A stretch of DNA of 64,000 bases from Saccharomonospora marina XMU15 (GTDB lineage: Bacteria; Actinomycetota; Actinomycetes; Mycobacteriales; Pseudonocardiaceae): the NCBI RefSeq assembly GCF_000244955.1, contig NZ_CM001439.1, positions 2,632,628 to 2,696,627 of the forward strand, written 5' to 3'. The notes below the pieces were generated by a model. That model ran no database searches and was not told where the DNA came from. It worked only from the letters and a program-made list of their open reading frames with translations. Shown here one piece after another: positions 15,491 through 24,814 of the stretch. Numbering within the stretch: position 1 is the stretch's first letter; each line of letters begins with the position of its first letter. Position numbers and translations under genes: made by a program.

Positions 15491-17809
15491 ATGGCAGGTG
15501 AACACCCCATACCGGACGCGCAACCGCAGGGCATGCGGCGGCGCCGCTTCCTCGGCTACCTACTGGCGGCGCCCACGCTGGCCGTGTCCGCGCAGGTCGG
15601 CGCCGGCGCGGCCAACCCGGGCACCGCCGGCGCGGCGGTCCCGTCCTTGCCCGGCCCGGCCGACATCCTCGACCTCGGCGACGCGCTCACCCTCGCCGCC
15701 GCCCCCACGGCGAACCTCATCACGATCACCATCGAACGTGACGGCACGGCAACGTTCGCGGTGCCGCGTGCCGAGGTCGGGCAGGGCATCACGACGACGG
15801 TGGCCATGCTCATCGCCGAAGAGTTGGACCTTCCGCTCGACAAGGTCAACGTCTCGCTGGCCGACGCGCGGCCGGAACTGGTGTTCAACCAGCTCACCGG
15901 CGGCTCCAACTCGGTGCGCTCGCTGTACGACCCGGTGCGCACCGCTGCCGCGATCGCCAGGGCGCGGCTGCTGGCCACCGCGGCCGCGCGGTGGAACGTC
16001 GACGTGGGTACGTTGTCGGTTCGCGCGGGCGTGGTGTTCGGGCCGAACGGGCAGCAGGCCGACTACGGCTCACTCACCGAGGCGGCGGCAGGCACCAGCA
16101 CCGAGCAGGTCAGTGCCGAGCCCAAGGCACCGGGACAGTTCACGCTCGTCGGAACCCCACAGTCACGCATCGACGCCTTGGAGGCGGTGACCGGTCGCAA
16201 GCAGTTCACCATGGACCTACGGGTACCCGGTGCCAAGCCGACCATGGTGTGCCGCCCGCCGACGATCAACGGAACGGTTCGGGCGGTGCACAACGCGGCC
16301 GAGGTCGAGGCGATGCCCGGCATCACCGACGTCACGGTGATCTCCACCGGTGTCGCGGTGCGGGGCGAGACCTTCGGCCAGTGCATCGACGCCGTGCGAG
16401 CACTGCGCGTGGACTGGGGGCCGGGCACGGTGGACGGCGAGTCCGACGAAACCGTCCTCGCGAAACTGAAGGCCGCCACCCTCCCGGCGGCGGTCCCACC
16501 ACTGCTGACCAAGAGCCTGGACGCCGAGTTCGTCTTCGACTTCTCCAGCAACAGCGCGCTGGAGACCAACTGCGCCATCGCCGACGTACGTGCCGACCGT
16601 GCCGAGATCTGGTCCGGTCTGAAGTCACCGATCGTGGCGCAGGAGCAGATCGCGGCGAGGCTCGGGCTGCCTGTCAGCGCGGTGAGGGTGCACGTCGTCA
16701 CCGGCGGCGGCTCCTTCGGCCGCAAGCTGTTCGGTGACGCCGCGCTGGAGGCCGCCGAGATCTCGCAGAAGCTCGGCAAGCCGGTGAAGCTGATGTGGCA
16801 CCGGGCCGACGACTCCCGGCACGGCCGCGCGCACCCGATGTCGGTGTCGCGGATCAGGGCGAACTACTCGGCAGGCAACGTGGTGAGCTTCGAGCACCGG
16901 CACACCAGCGTCGAGACCGACTTCGGGCACGGTCTCGGTGAGATCCTGACCTCGGTGGCAGCGCGACTGCCCGTCGGTGACGTCAGCTTCTCGCAGACGG
17001 TTTTCCTGCTGTCCCAGTCGAACCCCTACCACCTCGGGGTCACGACGCAGACGCTCAACGAGGTGCCGCTGAAGTTCCACACCGGCAGCATGCGCAACGT
17101 CTACTCACCCAACGTGGTGTGTGCCCGCGAACTGGTCATGGACGCCCTCGCCGAGAAGATGGGCAAGGATCCGGTGGCGTTCCGCCGGGAACTGCTCAAG
17201 GAGGATCGCTTCCGCGCCGTGCTCGACAAGCTCGTCGAGGTCGGCCAGTGGGGCAGGCCGATGCCGGAGGGCACGGCGCAGGGCGTCGGTTTCCACCTGG
17301 AGTACAAGAGCGTCAGCGCCGTGCTGGTGGAGATCGACTGCAGGCCGGAGACGGTGAATCGCTCCGTCCGCGACGCGGTCACCGGCCCGCGGGTCACCAA
17401 GGCCGTCGGGGTGGTCGACGCGGGGCTGCCGATCAACCCGCGCGGTCTGGAGGCGCAGATGATCGGCTGCATCAACGACGGTATCGCGCTCGCGTTGACC
17501 TCCAGCCTGCATGTGGAGGACGGGTTGCCGCTGGAGGCCAGCTGGGACAACTACTTCTACACCCGGCAGTGGAACACCCCGCCCGAGATGCGCGTGGTGG
17601 TCATGCCACCGACCACCGGGGTGCCGGGTGGCGCGGGCGAACTCGGCGTGGCCAGTTCGCTCGCGGCGGTGGCGAGTGCCTACGGCAGGGCCACGGGAAC
17701 CTTGCCCACCCGGTTCCCGATCAACCACGCCACGTTGAGCTTCGAGCCGAAGCCGAAGGTCCCCCCGGTGCCTGCCTCGCCGGTGGACGGCCTCAAGTAC
17801 GCCCAGTGA
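15491..17809 (+). CDS. Xanthine dehydrogenase-family molybdenum hydroxylase, large (Mo-cofactor) subunit, Tat-exported
   Basis: The 772-residue protein carries a Tat signal (RRRRFLGYLLAAPTLAVSAQVGA, about residues 16-38, with the twin arginines) and then the molybdopterin-binding domains of the isoquinoline 1-oxidoreductase/aldehyde dehydrogenase beta-subunit type: AEVGQGITTTVAMLIAEELDLP, VTGGGSFGRKLFGDAA and the C-terminal GVPGGAGELGV with the conserved catalytic Glu. It would oxidise an aldehyde or N-heterocycle outside the membrane. The small [2Fe-2S] subunit follows 14 bp downstream and probably rides through Tat with it. No flavin subunit is present, so electrons likely pass to a cytochrome or quinone. 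No XdhC/CoxF maturation gene is in sight. Confidence 0.87.
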   Translation: MAGEHPIPDAQPQGMRRRRFLGYLLAAPTLAVSAQVGAGAANPGTAGAAVPSLPGPADILDLGDALTLAAAPTANLITITIERDGTATFAVPRAEVGQGITTTVAMLIAEELDLPLDKVNVSLADARPELVFNQLTGGSNSVRSLYDPVRTAAAIARARLLATAAARWNVDVGTLSVRAGVVFGPNGQQADYGSLTEAAAGTSTEQVSAEPKAPGQFTLVGTPQSRIDALEAVTGRKQFTMDLRVPGAKPTMVCRPPTINGTVRAVHNAAEVEAMPGITDVTVISTGVAVRGETFGQCIDAVRALRVDWGPGTVDGESDETVLAKLKAATLPAAVPPLLTKSLDAEFVFDFSSNSALETNCAIADVRADRAEIWSGLKSPIVAQEQIAARLGLPVSAVRVHVVTGGGSFGRKLFGDAALEAAEISQKLGKPVKLMWHRADDSRHGRAHPMSVSRIRANYSAGNVVSFEHRHTSVETDFGHGLGEILTSVAARLPVGDVSFSQTVFLLSQSNPYHLGVTTQTLNEVPLKFHTGSMRNVYSPNVVCARELVMDALAEKMGKDPVAFRRELLKEDRFRAVLDKLVEVGQWGRPMPEGTAQGVGFHLEYKSVSAVLVEIDCRPETVNRSVRDAVTGPRVTKAVGVVDAGLPINPRGLEAQMIGCINDGIALALTSSLHVEDGLPLEASWDNYFYTRQWNTPPEMRVVVMPPTTGVPGGAGELGVASSLAAVASAYGRATGTLPTRFPINHATLSFEPKPKVPPVPASPVDGLKYAQ

Positions 17810-17823
17810 CAAGGAGTTAGTCA

Positions 17824-18300
17824 GTGCCTCAACACACCTTCACCGTCAACGGCGAGCAGGTGACGGTCGACGCCGAGGACAACGTGCGCCTGCTGTGGGT
17901 GCTGCGTGACCTGCTCGGGATCACCGGGCCCAAGTACGGCTGCGGCATCAACGTCTGCAAGGCGTGTACCAGCCACATCAACGGCAAGGCGTTCAATCCG
18001 TGCGCCGTGCCGGTCTCGAAGATCAAAACCAGCGACGAGATCACCACCATCGAAGGAGTCGCCGATCCTGACACCGGCGAGCTGCACCCGATGCAGCAGG
18101 CGTGGCTGGAGCGCGACGTCTCGCAGTGCGGCTACTGCCAGCCCGGCCAGATCATGGCGGCCATCGCCAAGGTGCGAAAGGTCAAGGCCGAGGGCCGCGA
18201 GCTCAGCGACGCCGACCTGGACGAGATCCGCAACATCTGTCGCTGCGGCACCTATTCCCGCATCCGGGAGGCGATCAGGAGCGCGGCGGAGAAGATGTAG
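17824..18300 (+). CDS. [2Fe-2S]-binding small subunit of the molybdenum hydroxylase
   Basis: The 158-residue protein has the plant-type [2Fe-2S] site (Cys40, Cys45, Cys48, Cys60, in GCGINVCKACTSH) and the helical second cluster domain (QCGYCQPGQ with Cys102 and Cys105, and CRCGTY with Cys139 and Cys141). This is the standard small subunit of xanthine dehydrogenase-family enzymes such as isoquinoline 1-oxidoreductase alpha. It passes electrons from the Mo centre of the 15491-17809 protein. It has no signal peptide and would be exported as a complex with the Tat-bearing large subunit. Confidence 0.93.
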   Translation: MPQHTFTVNGEQVTVDAEDNVRLLWVLRDLLGITGPKYGCGINVCKACTSHINGKAFNPCAVPVSKIKTSDEITTIEGVADPDTGELHPMQQAWLERDVSQCGYCQPGQIMAAIAKVRKVKAEGRELSDADLDEIRNICRCGTYSRIREAIRSAAEKM

Positions 18301-18328
18301 CCGACGAAGAGGTAGCCGTCACGGTCGT

Positions 18329-18865
18329 TCAGTCGTCCTCCTCGTCGTGGGCGGCCACGTAGTGGGTCCCGGACCAGGCGGCACGGGCTCCTGAGTCGCC
18401 GATCCGCACGACCTGTACCGCGGAGCCGGCGGCGAAGGCGATCGTGATCAACGCGAGCAGGGTTGCGACCGGGCGGGCCCAGCGTGCCGTGGTCACCGGG
18501 ACGGTGCGCGTGCCCGCTTCGGTGTTGGCGCGCCGCCGCCCCCGGAAGTGCTCGATCGCCACCACGGCCGTCACGGCGGCCACCATAGGCACGAAGACGG
18601 CCAGTAGCTGGTCGCCGAGTTCGGCGTGTTCGGCGATCAGCGGCGTTGCCGCGAGCCTGCTGCGCAGGCCCTCACCGCTGCTGGTCGCGATCGGGATGGA
18701 CACCGCGGCCAGCGAGGCGAGGCCGACTACTGCCCAACCGTAGCGGCGGCGCGCGGCCGGCCACACCGCGACGGTGACGGCCGCGAGCAGAGCGAGCGGG
18801 ACGAGCACGACGACGGCGTGCACGACGAGCACGTGCAGGGGCAGCCCTGCGACGAACGTGGGCAT
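18329..18865 (-). CDS. DUF2231 membrane protein
   Basis: The 178-residue protein has four hydrophobic segments (about residues 10-33, 42-62, 85-105 and 128-148) and the DUF2231 start pattern GLPLHVLVVHAVVVLVPLA. DUF2231 proteins are small heme- or quinone-pathway-like membrane proteins of unknown function. It ends 28 bp from the convergent [2Fe-2S] subunit gene and lies just downstream of the HK/RR pair on the same strand, from which it is separated by 57 bp. An acidic tail (AHDEEDD) closes it. Confidence 0.82.
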   Translation of the reverse strand: MPTFVAGLPLHVLVVHAVVVLVPLALLAAVTVAVWPAARRRYGWAVVGLASLAAVSIPIATSSGEGLRSRLAATPLIAEHAELGDQLLAVFVPMVAAVTAVVAIEHFRGRRRANTEAGTRTVPVTTARWARPVATLLALITIAFAAGSAVQVVRIGDSGARAAWSGTHYVAAHDEEDD

Positions 18866-18922
18866 TTGCGGATGCCTTTCGGTGAGCCGATCGGTCGCCC
18901 GGCACCACGGTGAGGGCCGGGC

Positions 18923-20182
18923 CTACCCCAGCGATGATGGCGGCTGCTCCTTGGAGAATTCTTGGGACGCCGCGAGTGGCAGGGTCAGCCGCAGCCGTGC
19001 CCCGCCGCCGGGCTGGTTGCTCGCGCTGACAGTGCCGCCGTGGCGGGCGGCGATCTCGCTGACGAGCGCGAGCCCGATGCCGTAGCCACGTGGCTGCTGC
19101 CCGTCGCGGGCCGTCGCGAACCGTTCGAACACACCGGGAAGCAGGTCTGCATCGAACCCGGGGCCGTCGTCGGCGACCTCGAGGCTGGCGTGGCGTGCCG
19201 CCGAGCTGACGCTGATGGTGACGCCCGCGCGGGCGTGAGAAGAGGCGTTGTCCAGCAACGCGGTCACGGCCCGGCGCAACGCGACCGCCGACCCCCGGAC
19301 CGCGACCGGTGCGCTGGGCCGAATGACCTGGACGGGGACCGGGTCGTTGGTCGATGCGGCTCCAACTCGCTCGGCCAGTTCCGCCAGGTCCACAGTAGAA
19401 CTCGGAAGTGGCGAGCCGGGTTCGGCCGCCAGCAACAGGTCGTCGAGGATGGCCGCCAGGTGTCGTGCGTCGGCCGCCACGGCGGCCGCCTCGCCACGGA
19501 GATCGGCGTGCCCTGGGTCCCGGCGCAGGTGGCGGTGAAGCAGTTGCACCCGGGTGGAAAGCAGGGTGAGCGGGGTACGCAACTCGTGGCCCGCGTCGGC
19601 GACGAAGCGGCGCTGCAGGGCCAGTGCCTGCGCCATCGGCCGCACCGCGCGGCGGCCGAGCCAGACCCCGGCCACGGCGGCCAGCACCAGTCCGAGTCCG
19701 CCGCTGAGCAGCAGAGCCGAGGCCAGCCGGACCCGTTCTGCGTGGTCCGAAGACAGATCGAGCGCGGCCTGTATCGTCTGCTGTCCCCGCCGGACCGTAT
19801 GTACCCGGTACTCGACGCCGCCGGCGCGGTAGTCGACGGTGCTGTCCTGCCCGGTGGCCGAGGTGTTCGCGAGGGCGGCCTCGTCCGGCAACCCCGGTGG
19901 CAGCCCCGGCGTGGCTACCTGCCCTCCGGAGGTCTGCGCGACCAGCCAGACCGAGGCAGGGGGATCGGCGACGTCATCGGCCCTTGCCACCGCCTGTGCC
20001 AGCAGCGAAGCGGCGCCGCGATGCTGTCCCTGTACGACGACGAGGACCGCAAGCGCCGACAGTACTGTCACGATCAACGCGACGATCAGCCCGGCCTGGG
20101 CCCCGAGCCGCCAGGAGGCGCGACGCAGCAGCCTGCCGTCGGGATCGGCGGGCGCGGACCTGTCGCGGGGTCGGGTGGTCAA
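18923..20182 (-). CDS. Sensor histidine kinase (OmpR-system, HisKA/HATPase)
   Basis: The 419-residue kinase has two membrane helices (about residues 27-50 and 153-176) bounding an extracytoplasmic sensor of about 100 residues. The dimerisation/phosphoacceptor motif follows (FVADAGHELRTPLTLL, His199), and then an ATPase domain (LLDNASSHARAG, VADDGPGFD, GYGIGLALVSEIAARHGG). The TTG start at 20182 overlaps the stop of the response regulator (TTGA), so the two are translationally coupled. Frame upstream of the TTG is a shadow of the regulator gene. The stimulus is unknown. Confidence 0.91.
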   Translation of the reverse strand: MTTRPRDRSAPADPDGRLLRRASWRLGAQAGLIVALIVTVLSALAVLVVVQGQHRGAASLLAQAVARADDVADPPASVWLVAQTSGGQVATPGLPPGLPDEAALANTSATGQDSTVDYRAGGVEYRVHTVRRGQQTIQAALDLSSDHAERVRLASALLLSGGLGLVLAAVAGVWLGRRAVRPMAQALALQRRFVADAGHELRTPLTLLSTRVQLLHRHLRRDPGHADLRGEAAAVAADARHLAAILDDLLLAAEPGSPLPSSTVDLAELAERVGAASTNDPVPVQVIRPSAPVAVRGSAVALRRAVTALLDNASSHARAGVTISVSSAARHASLEVADDGPGFDADLLPGVFERFATARDGQQPRGYGIGLALVSEIAARHGGTVSASNQPGGGARLRLTLPLAASQEFSKEQPPSSLG

Positions 20183-20877
20183 GTGCGGCTCCTGCCCAGT
20201 CGGTAGCCGCGCCCGTGCACGGTCGTGACCACCTCGGCGCCGAGCTTGCGGCGTAGGTAGTGCACGTAGGTGTCGACGACGGCCTCGCTGCGCGCCTCGG
20301 GGAAGGCCAGCGACAGCAGCTCGCGGCGGGAGAACACGCGGCCCGGACGGCCCGCGAGCGCGGCGAGCAGATCGCATTCGCGTTCGGACAACTCGGCCAC
20401 CGGCAGCGTCGTCTCGGCACCCGGCGCGGGCACCACCTGCCTGGTCCGCAGATCCAGCCGCCACGCGCCGACGGGAAGCAGCCGCGCCGTGTCCAGGTGG
20501 CGCCTGCGCAGTGCCCGTAGCCGAGCAAGCAGTTCGTCGAGGTCGAACGGTTTGCCCAGGTAGTCCTCGGCGCCCGCGTCCAGGCCGCGCACCCGATCGG
20601 CGGGATTGGCCAGTGCGGACAAGACCAGCACCGGGGTGGTCACCGCGCTCGCGCGGAGCCTGCCGAGCAGGTCGAGACCCTCGATGGCGGGCAGTCGACG
20701 GTCGAGCACGGCGACGTCGTAGGTGCTGGTCAAGGCGAGATGAAGGGCCCGCTGCCCGTCGCGGGCGACATCCACCACGTAGCCTTCTTCGGCCAGCACC
20801 CCGCACAGCATCGCGACGAGCTCCGGGTCGTCCTCCACCAGCAGCAGTCGCGCAGGGCGAACGGCAGGTGCGTCCAT
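20179..20877 (-). CDS. OmpR/PhoB-type response regulator
   Basis: The 232-residue protein has a receiver domain (acidic pair in LLLVEDDPEL, phospho-acceptor Asp59 in VAVLDRRLP, lysine in LGKPFD) and a winged-helix C-terminal domain ending TTVHGRGYRLGRS, the OmpR recognition-wing signature. It is encoded directly upstream of, and overlapping, its kinase. Its targets are unknown; DUF2231 just beyond the kinase is one candidate. Confidence 0.94.
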   Translation of the reverse strand: MDAPAVRPARLLLVEDDPELVAMLCGVLAEEGYVVDVARDGQRALHLALTSTYDVAVLDRRLPAIEGLDLLGRLRASAVTTPVLVLSALANPADRVRGLDAGAEDYLGKPFDLDELLARLRALRRRHLDTARLLPVGAWRLDLRTRQVVPAPGAETTLPVAELSERECDLLAALAGRPGRVFSRRELLSLAFPEARSEAVVDTYVHYLRRKLGAEVVTTVHGRGYRLGRSRT

Positions 20878-20937
20878 CCACTCATCATGCCCACACCCGC
20901 GCGGACGGCTTCCGCCGCAGTGACGTGGCAGGTCGGA

Positions 20938-21435
20938 TCAGCGCAGGATCTCCACCAGCAGTACCCACGCATTCAGCAGGGCGCCGACGAAGGCGACGAC
21001 GATACCGGCAACCAGCCAGTACAAGCCCGACAGCGATGTGGTGAGCAGCCCCGCGCCCGCGACGATCGTGGTGCCGGACAGCGCGACGGCGGGCAGCGCT
21101 TCCGCGATCAACCACCAGGTCAGCGGCTGCTGCGGGGCACGCCGGCCAGGGTGGTTCAAGGCCGCCAGCAGCAGACCGGTCGTGGCCCCCACCGCCACCA
21201 GCTCGATTCCCAACGCGCGCTCCGACTGTCCTGGCACGAGTAGCACCAGCGCCACCACCAGCGGGGTGGCCAGCAGTACCAGCGTGTGCGCTGCCCGGGC
21301 GGGCAGCCGCCGCCCGGCGAGGATGCGCTCCAGGTTTATCGACAGCGCCACGAACAGCAGCCCGGCCAGTGCCGCGCCCGCACCCGCGACAGCGACCGCG
21401 AAATCCGCCCACCCCTCAGCGCGGTATGCGTCCAT
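20938..21435 (-). CDS. Conserved actinobacterial membrane protein, four helices
   Basis: The 165-residue protein has four hydrophobic segments (about residues 12-32, 50-70, 78-95 and 110-160 as two close helices). A characteristic first-helix sequence reads FAVAVAGAGAALAGLLFVALSINLERIL. Similar proteins are frequent in actinobacterial genomes, but I know of no established function. It is 60 bp upstream of the two-component pair on the same strand. Its promoter would lie in the 21436-21676 gap together with a 21-bp repeat array. Confidence 0.72.
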   Translation of the reverse strand: MDAYRAEGWADFAVAVAGAGAALAGLLFVALSINLERILAGRRLPARAAHTLVLLATPLVVALVLLVPGQSERALGIELVAVGATTGLLLAALNHPGRRAPQQPLTWWLIAEALPAVALSGTTIVAGAGLLTTSLSGLYWLVAGIVVAFVGALLNAWVLLVEILR

Positions 21436-21465
21436 TCCGCCGATGCTGCCAACCCCACGCCAACC

Positions 21466-21547
21466 CCGCGAGTCCCCCGCTCCTGCCCGCGAGTTCTAAG
21501 TTCCTGCCCGCGAGTTCTGCGCTCCTGCCCGCGAGTTCTGCGCTTTC
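21466..21547. repeat. 21-bp tandem repeat array (forward orientation), copy A
   Basis: Four tandem units of 21 bp (21466-21486, 21487-21507, 21508-21528, 21529-21547 partial) follow the consensus CCGCGAGTTCTGCGCTCCTGC with a few substitutions. The array sits in the divergent gap between a membrane-protein gene and the P-type ATPase. The same family recurs at 24815-24898, 35049-35125 and 51610-51689. Confidence 0.92.
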
Positions 21548-21676
21548 GTCCCTCCGAGCACCTCCAAACGCCCGTCAAGCGCGCCTGTCAACGCCGAGCG
21601 AGGTGCCGGACCCGGCAATACAGTCGGCTCCAAAGCCACGATGTCCGCCGTGTTCCCGGGAGGAGGGGCGGCCCGA

Positions 21677-24109
21677 ATGCCGGAGCCAACCAGCGGCCGA
21701 CAGCTTGTTCGTGATCAGCGCACCGAAGAGGATCGGCGCGTCGACAACCTGCGCGACACCACGGAGGGATTGACCTCCCTGGAGGCGCGGACGCGGCTGG
21801 ACCATTACGGGCGCAACGCGCTCAAGGAGGAGGAGCGTAGCGTCTGGTCGGAGCTGCTTTCGCACTTCTGGGGTCCGATCCCGTGGATGATCGAGGCCGC
21901 GCTGCTGTTGACGGCGTTGACCGCACGGTGGGCTGATTTCGGGATCATCCTGGCGTTGTTGTTACTCAACGGTGGTGTGGGGTTCTGGGAGGAGCACCAG
22001 GCCCGTAGCGCCATCGCGGCACTGAAGCAGCGATTGGCCAGGCGGGCTGAGGTCAACCGCGACGGCGAGTGGAGGTGGCTCGCCGCCGAGGAGCTGGTTC
22101 CCGGGGACCTGGTGCGGATCCGCCGTGGTGAACTTGTGCCCGCCGATGGTCGGGTCGCCCAGGGGGAGTGCGAGGCTGATGAATCGGCGCTGACGGGTGA
22201 GTCACTGCCGGTGGGCAAGCGACCCGGCGAGGACATGTACTCGCCGGCGGTGGTCTCGCGAGGGGCGGTAGCGCTGCGGGTGCTGGCCACCGGCGAGCAC
22301 ACCCAGTTCGGCCGCGCGGCCGAATTGGCGGGCAGGCAAGCGCCGCGGAGCCACTTCCAGCGTGCCATCGTGCGAATCGGACGGTACCTGATCGCGCTGG
22401 CCGTCGCGCTCGTCGGGGTGATCGTCGTGGTCTCCCTGCTGCGCGGGACTGGTCTGGTGCACACGTTGGAGTTCGCGCTGGTAGTGACGATCGCGTCGAT
22501 TCCGGTGGCGTTGCCCGCGGTGCTGTCGGTGACCATGGCGGTCGGGGCGCGCCACCTCGCCAAGCGTGATGCCGTGGTGAGCCATCTGCCCGCGGTGGAG
22601 GAGATGGCCGGGGTGGACGTGTTGTGCGCCGACAAGACCGGCACGATCACCCGCAACGAACTGGCTGTCGCCGAGGTCGCGGTGCTGGACGGCCAGGGCG
22701 AGCAGCGGGTGCTGCGGCAGGCGGCACTGACCGCCGAGCGCGACGCCGGTGACCCGATCGACGCCGCCGTGCTCGCCGCCACCGACACCGGCCGGCTCAG
22801 CGACTGGCGGGTCACCGAGTTCACACCGTTCGACTCCAGTCGCAAGTACGCCCGAGCCGACCTGCGGGCACCCGACGGGACAACCACGCGCGTGGCGAAG
22901 GGCGCCGTCCAGGCCATCCTCGACCTCGCCCACGCCGAGCAACACGTCCGGGACAGGGTGGAGGAGCGCACCCGCGCCTTCGCCGACCGGGGCTACCGCG
23001 CACTGGCCGTCGCCCACGCCGACAACCGCGGCTGGAGCGTGTCCGGTGTGCTCGGACTGCAGGACCCACCCCGTCAGGACTCCCGCGACACCCTGCACAG
23101 AGCCCACGAACTGGGTGTGCGAGTCACCATGATCACCGGCGACCGGGCCGAAATCGCCCACGAAATCGCCCACGACGTCGGCATGGGTACCGACATCATG
23201 GAATCGTCTCGCATCGAGGCGCTCCACGGTGACCAACTGGCCGAGACAGTCGAACGCACCGATGGCTTCGCCCAAGTGGTACCCGAGGACAAGTACCGCA
23301 TCGTCGAAGCCTTCCAACACCGCGACCACATCGTCGGCATGACCGGTGACGGCGTCAACGACGCACCCGCCCTACGCCGCGCCGACGTGGGCATCGCTGT
23401 CGCCGGGGCAACCGACGCCGCCCGTGCCGCATCCGACATCGTGCTGCTGGCGCCGGGCCTGTCCACGATCGTGGAGGCGATCCACCGCTCGCGCGAGGTG
23501 TTCCGGCGGATGAAGAACTACGCCATCTACCGGATCGCCGAAACCATCCGCGTCGTCGTCTTCGTTACGGCGACAATCGTGATCTACGACTTCTTTCCCG
23601 TTACGCCGGTCCAGGTGGTGCTGCTGGCCATACTCAACGACGCCGCGATCCTCGCGATCGCCTACGACCGGGTGCGCGCGGCGCCACGGCCGCAGCGCTG
23701 GAACCTCGACGAGGTGACGATCGTCGCCTCGGCGCTCGGCCTGGCCGGCGTCGTTTCCTCGCTGCTGCTGGTGTGGCTGGCTCTTGGCCCGCTCGAGCTG
23801 ACCCGAACGACGACGCAGACGTTGATTTACCTCAAGCTGTCGGTGGCGGGACACTTCACCGTGTTCGTCGCCCGCACGCGCGAGCGGTTCTGGTCCCACC
23901 GGCCCGCGTGGATCCTGCTCGCGGCGGTTGTTGGTACCCAGATGCTGGCGACCGCGATCGCCGGCCTCGGCCTGCTGATGGAACCGCTGGGATGGGGGCT
24001 CATCGGGCTGGCCTGGGCTTGGGCGGCAGTGTGGTTCTTCATTCTGGACCAGTTGAAGGTGGTCGTATACCGCGCGCTCGATCGACGAGCCCGGGCTTGG
24101 CCAGGTTGA
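21677..24109 (+). CDS. P-type cation ATPase, plasma-membrane H+-ATPase-like (type IIIA)
   Basis: The 810-residue pump has the full P-type layout: actuator motif DESALTGESLP, phosphorylation site DKTGTIT (Asp319), MTGDGVNDAPAL hinge and about ten membrane helices with a compact C-terminal membrane domain. An N-terminal TEGLTSLEARTRLDHYGRNAL segment and SIPVALPAVLSVTMAVGA are typical of type IIIA proton pumps rather than heavy-metal pumps. ATG 21677 was chosen because AGGAGG (21661-21666) lies ideally ahead of it; an in-frame codon at 21641 is further from any ribosome-binding site. It likely exports protons or another cation for pH homeostasis. It stands alone as a transcription unit. Confidence 0.9.
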   Translation: MPEPTSGRQLVRDQRTEEDRRVDNLRDTTEGLTSLEARTRLDHYGRNALKEEERSVWSELLSHFWGPIPWMIEAALLLTALTARWADFGIILALLLLNGGVGFWEEHQARSAIAALKQRLARRAEVNRDGEWRWLAAEELVPGDLVRIRRGELVPADGRVAQGECEADESALTGESLPVGKRPGEDMYSPAVVSRGAVALRVLATGEHTQFGRAAELAGRQAPRSHFQRAIVRIGRYLIALAVALVGVIVVVSLLRGTGLVHTLEFALVVTIASIPVALPAVLSVTMAVGARHLAKRDAVVSHLPAVEEMAGVDVLCADKTGTITRNELAVAEVAVLDGQGEQRVLRQAALTAERDAGDPIDAAVLAATDTGRLSDWRVTEFTPFDSSRKYARADLRAPDGTTTRVAKGAVQAILDLAHAEQHVRDRVEERTRAFADRGYRALAVAHADNRGWSVSGVLGLQDPPRQDSRDTLHRAHELGVRVTMITGDRAEIAHEIAHDVGMGTDIMESSRIEALHGDQLAETVERTDGFAQVVPEDKYRIVEAFQHRDHIVGMTGDGVNDAPALRRADVGIAVAGATDAARAASDIVLLAPGLSTIVEAIHRSREVFRRMKNYAIYRIAETIRVVVFVTATIVIYDFFPVTPVQVVLLAILNDAAILAIAYDRVRAAPRPQRWNLDEVTIVASALGLAGVVSSLLLVWLALGPLELTRTTTQTLIYLKLSVAGHFTVFVARTRERFWSHRPAWILLAAVVGTQMLATAIAGLGLLMEPLGWGLIGLAWAWAAVWFFILDQLKVVVYRALDRRARAWPG

Positions 24110-24180
24110 CCGGACGGCGCAGGCCTGGTGGCGTGCACCGGCGAACTCCTACGGTAGGAGAGCACGACGAGAGGGGCCGG

Positions 24181-24768
24181 ATGAGCACGCGGCAGTGGAT
24201 GGACCGAGGTACGCAGCTGTTGTTGTCGACCGTGGAGGAGTTGTCCGACGCCGATTTCGCCGCACCGAGCCGCCTGCCGGGCTGGAGCCGGGCGCATGTG
24301 GTGGCGCATGTGCACTTCAACGCCGAGGCACTGCGACGACTCGTGGGGTGGGCGCGGACCGGGGAGCCCGCACAGATGTACCCCAGCAGGCAGCACCGGG
24401 ACGAGGAGATCGAATCGGGTGCCCGGCTGCCTGCCGCGCGGCTGCGTGAGCTGGTCGGCGAGTCGGCCACCACGCTGGCCCGTGAGTACGACGAGCTGTC
24501 CGCGGAAGGCCGTGAGCGGCAGGTTCGCACCGCACAGGGAAACCTGGTACCTGCCTCGGCGTTGCCATGGATGCGCACCCGCGAGGTGGTGGTGCACGCG
24601 GTCGACCTCGACGCCGGTGCCGACTTCACCGGCCTTCCCGACGACCTCGTGCGTGCGCTGCTCGTCGATGTGCTGGACCGGCGAATCGCCGCGGGGGAGG
24701 GGCCCGCGCTGGCGAGGTGGCTCACCGGCAGGGCCGACACGGCCCCGGAGCTCGGTCCGTGGCTGTGA
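24181..24768 (+). CDS. Maleylpyruvate isomerase/MDMPI-fold metal-binding protein
   Basis: The 195-residue protein starts at ATG 24181 and has the mycothiol-dependent maleylpyruvate isomerase N-terminal (DinB-like four-helix) fold: LPGWSRAHVVAHVHFNAEALRRLV (about residues 33-56) with a metal-binding histidine, and REVVVHAVDLDAG (about 137-149) with the partner Glu and His. It is the right length for the single-domain family. It could use mycothiol as cofactor, a thiol found only in actinobacteria, but many members of this fold have unknown reactions. Confidence 0.85.
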   Translation: MSTRQWMDRGTQLLLSTVEELSDADFAAPSRLPGWSRAHVVAHVHFNAEALRRLVGWARTGEPAQMYPSRQHRDEEIESGARLPAARLRELVGESATTLAREYDELSAEGRERQVRTAQGNLVPASALPWMRTREVVVHAVDLDAGADFTGLPDDLVRALLVDVLDRRIAAGEGPALARWLTGRADTAPELGPWL

Positions 24769-24796
24769 CCTGAAGCTGCCCGCGCCGGTACGCGAC

Positions 24797-24814
24797 GCCG
24801 GTTCCGCAACCGGC
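24797..24814 (+). terminator. Short hairpin after the MDMPI-fold gene
   Basis: GCCGGTT-CCGC-AACCGGC forms a 7-bp stem with a 4-nt loop, 29 bp after the stop at 24768 and directly abutting the 21-bp repeat array. It is a modest terminator candidate. Confidence 0.5.

Noticed and set aside
21466-21547. 21-bp arrays considered as CRISPR
   Set aside because: The units are directly contiguous with no spacers, too short for CRISPR repeats, and there are no cas genes.
21677-24109. Heavy-metal P1B ATPase
   Set aside because: There is no CPx motif in the membrane domain and no N-terminal metal-binding domain; the N-terminal and membrane patterns fit type IIIA pumps.
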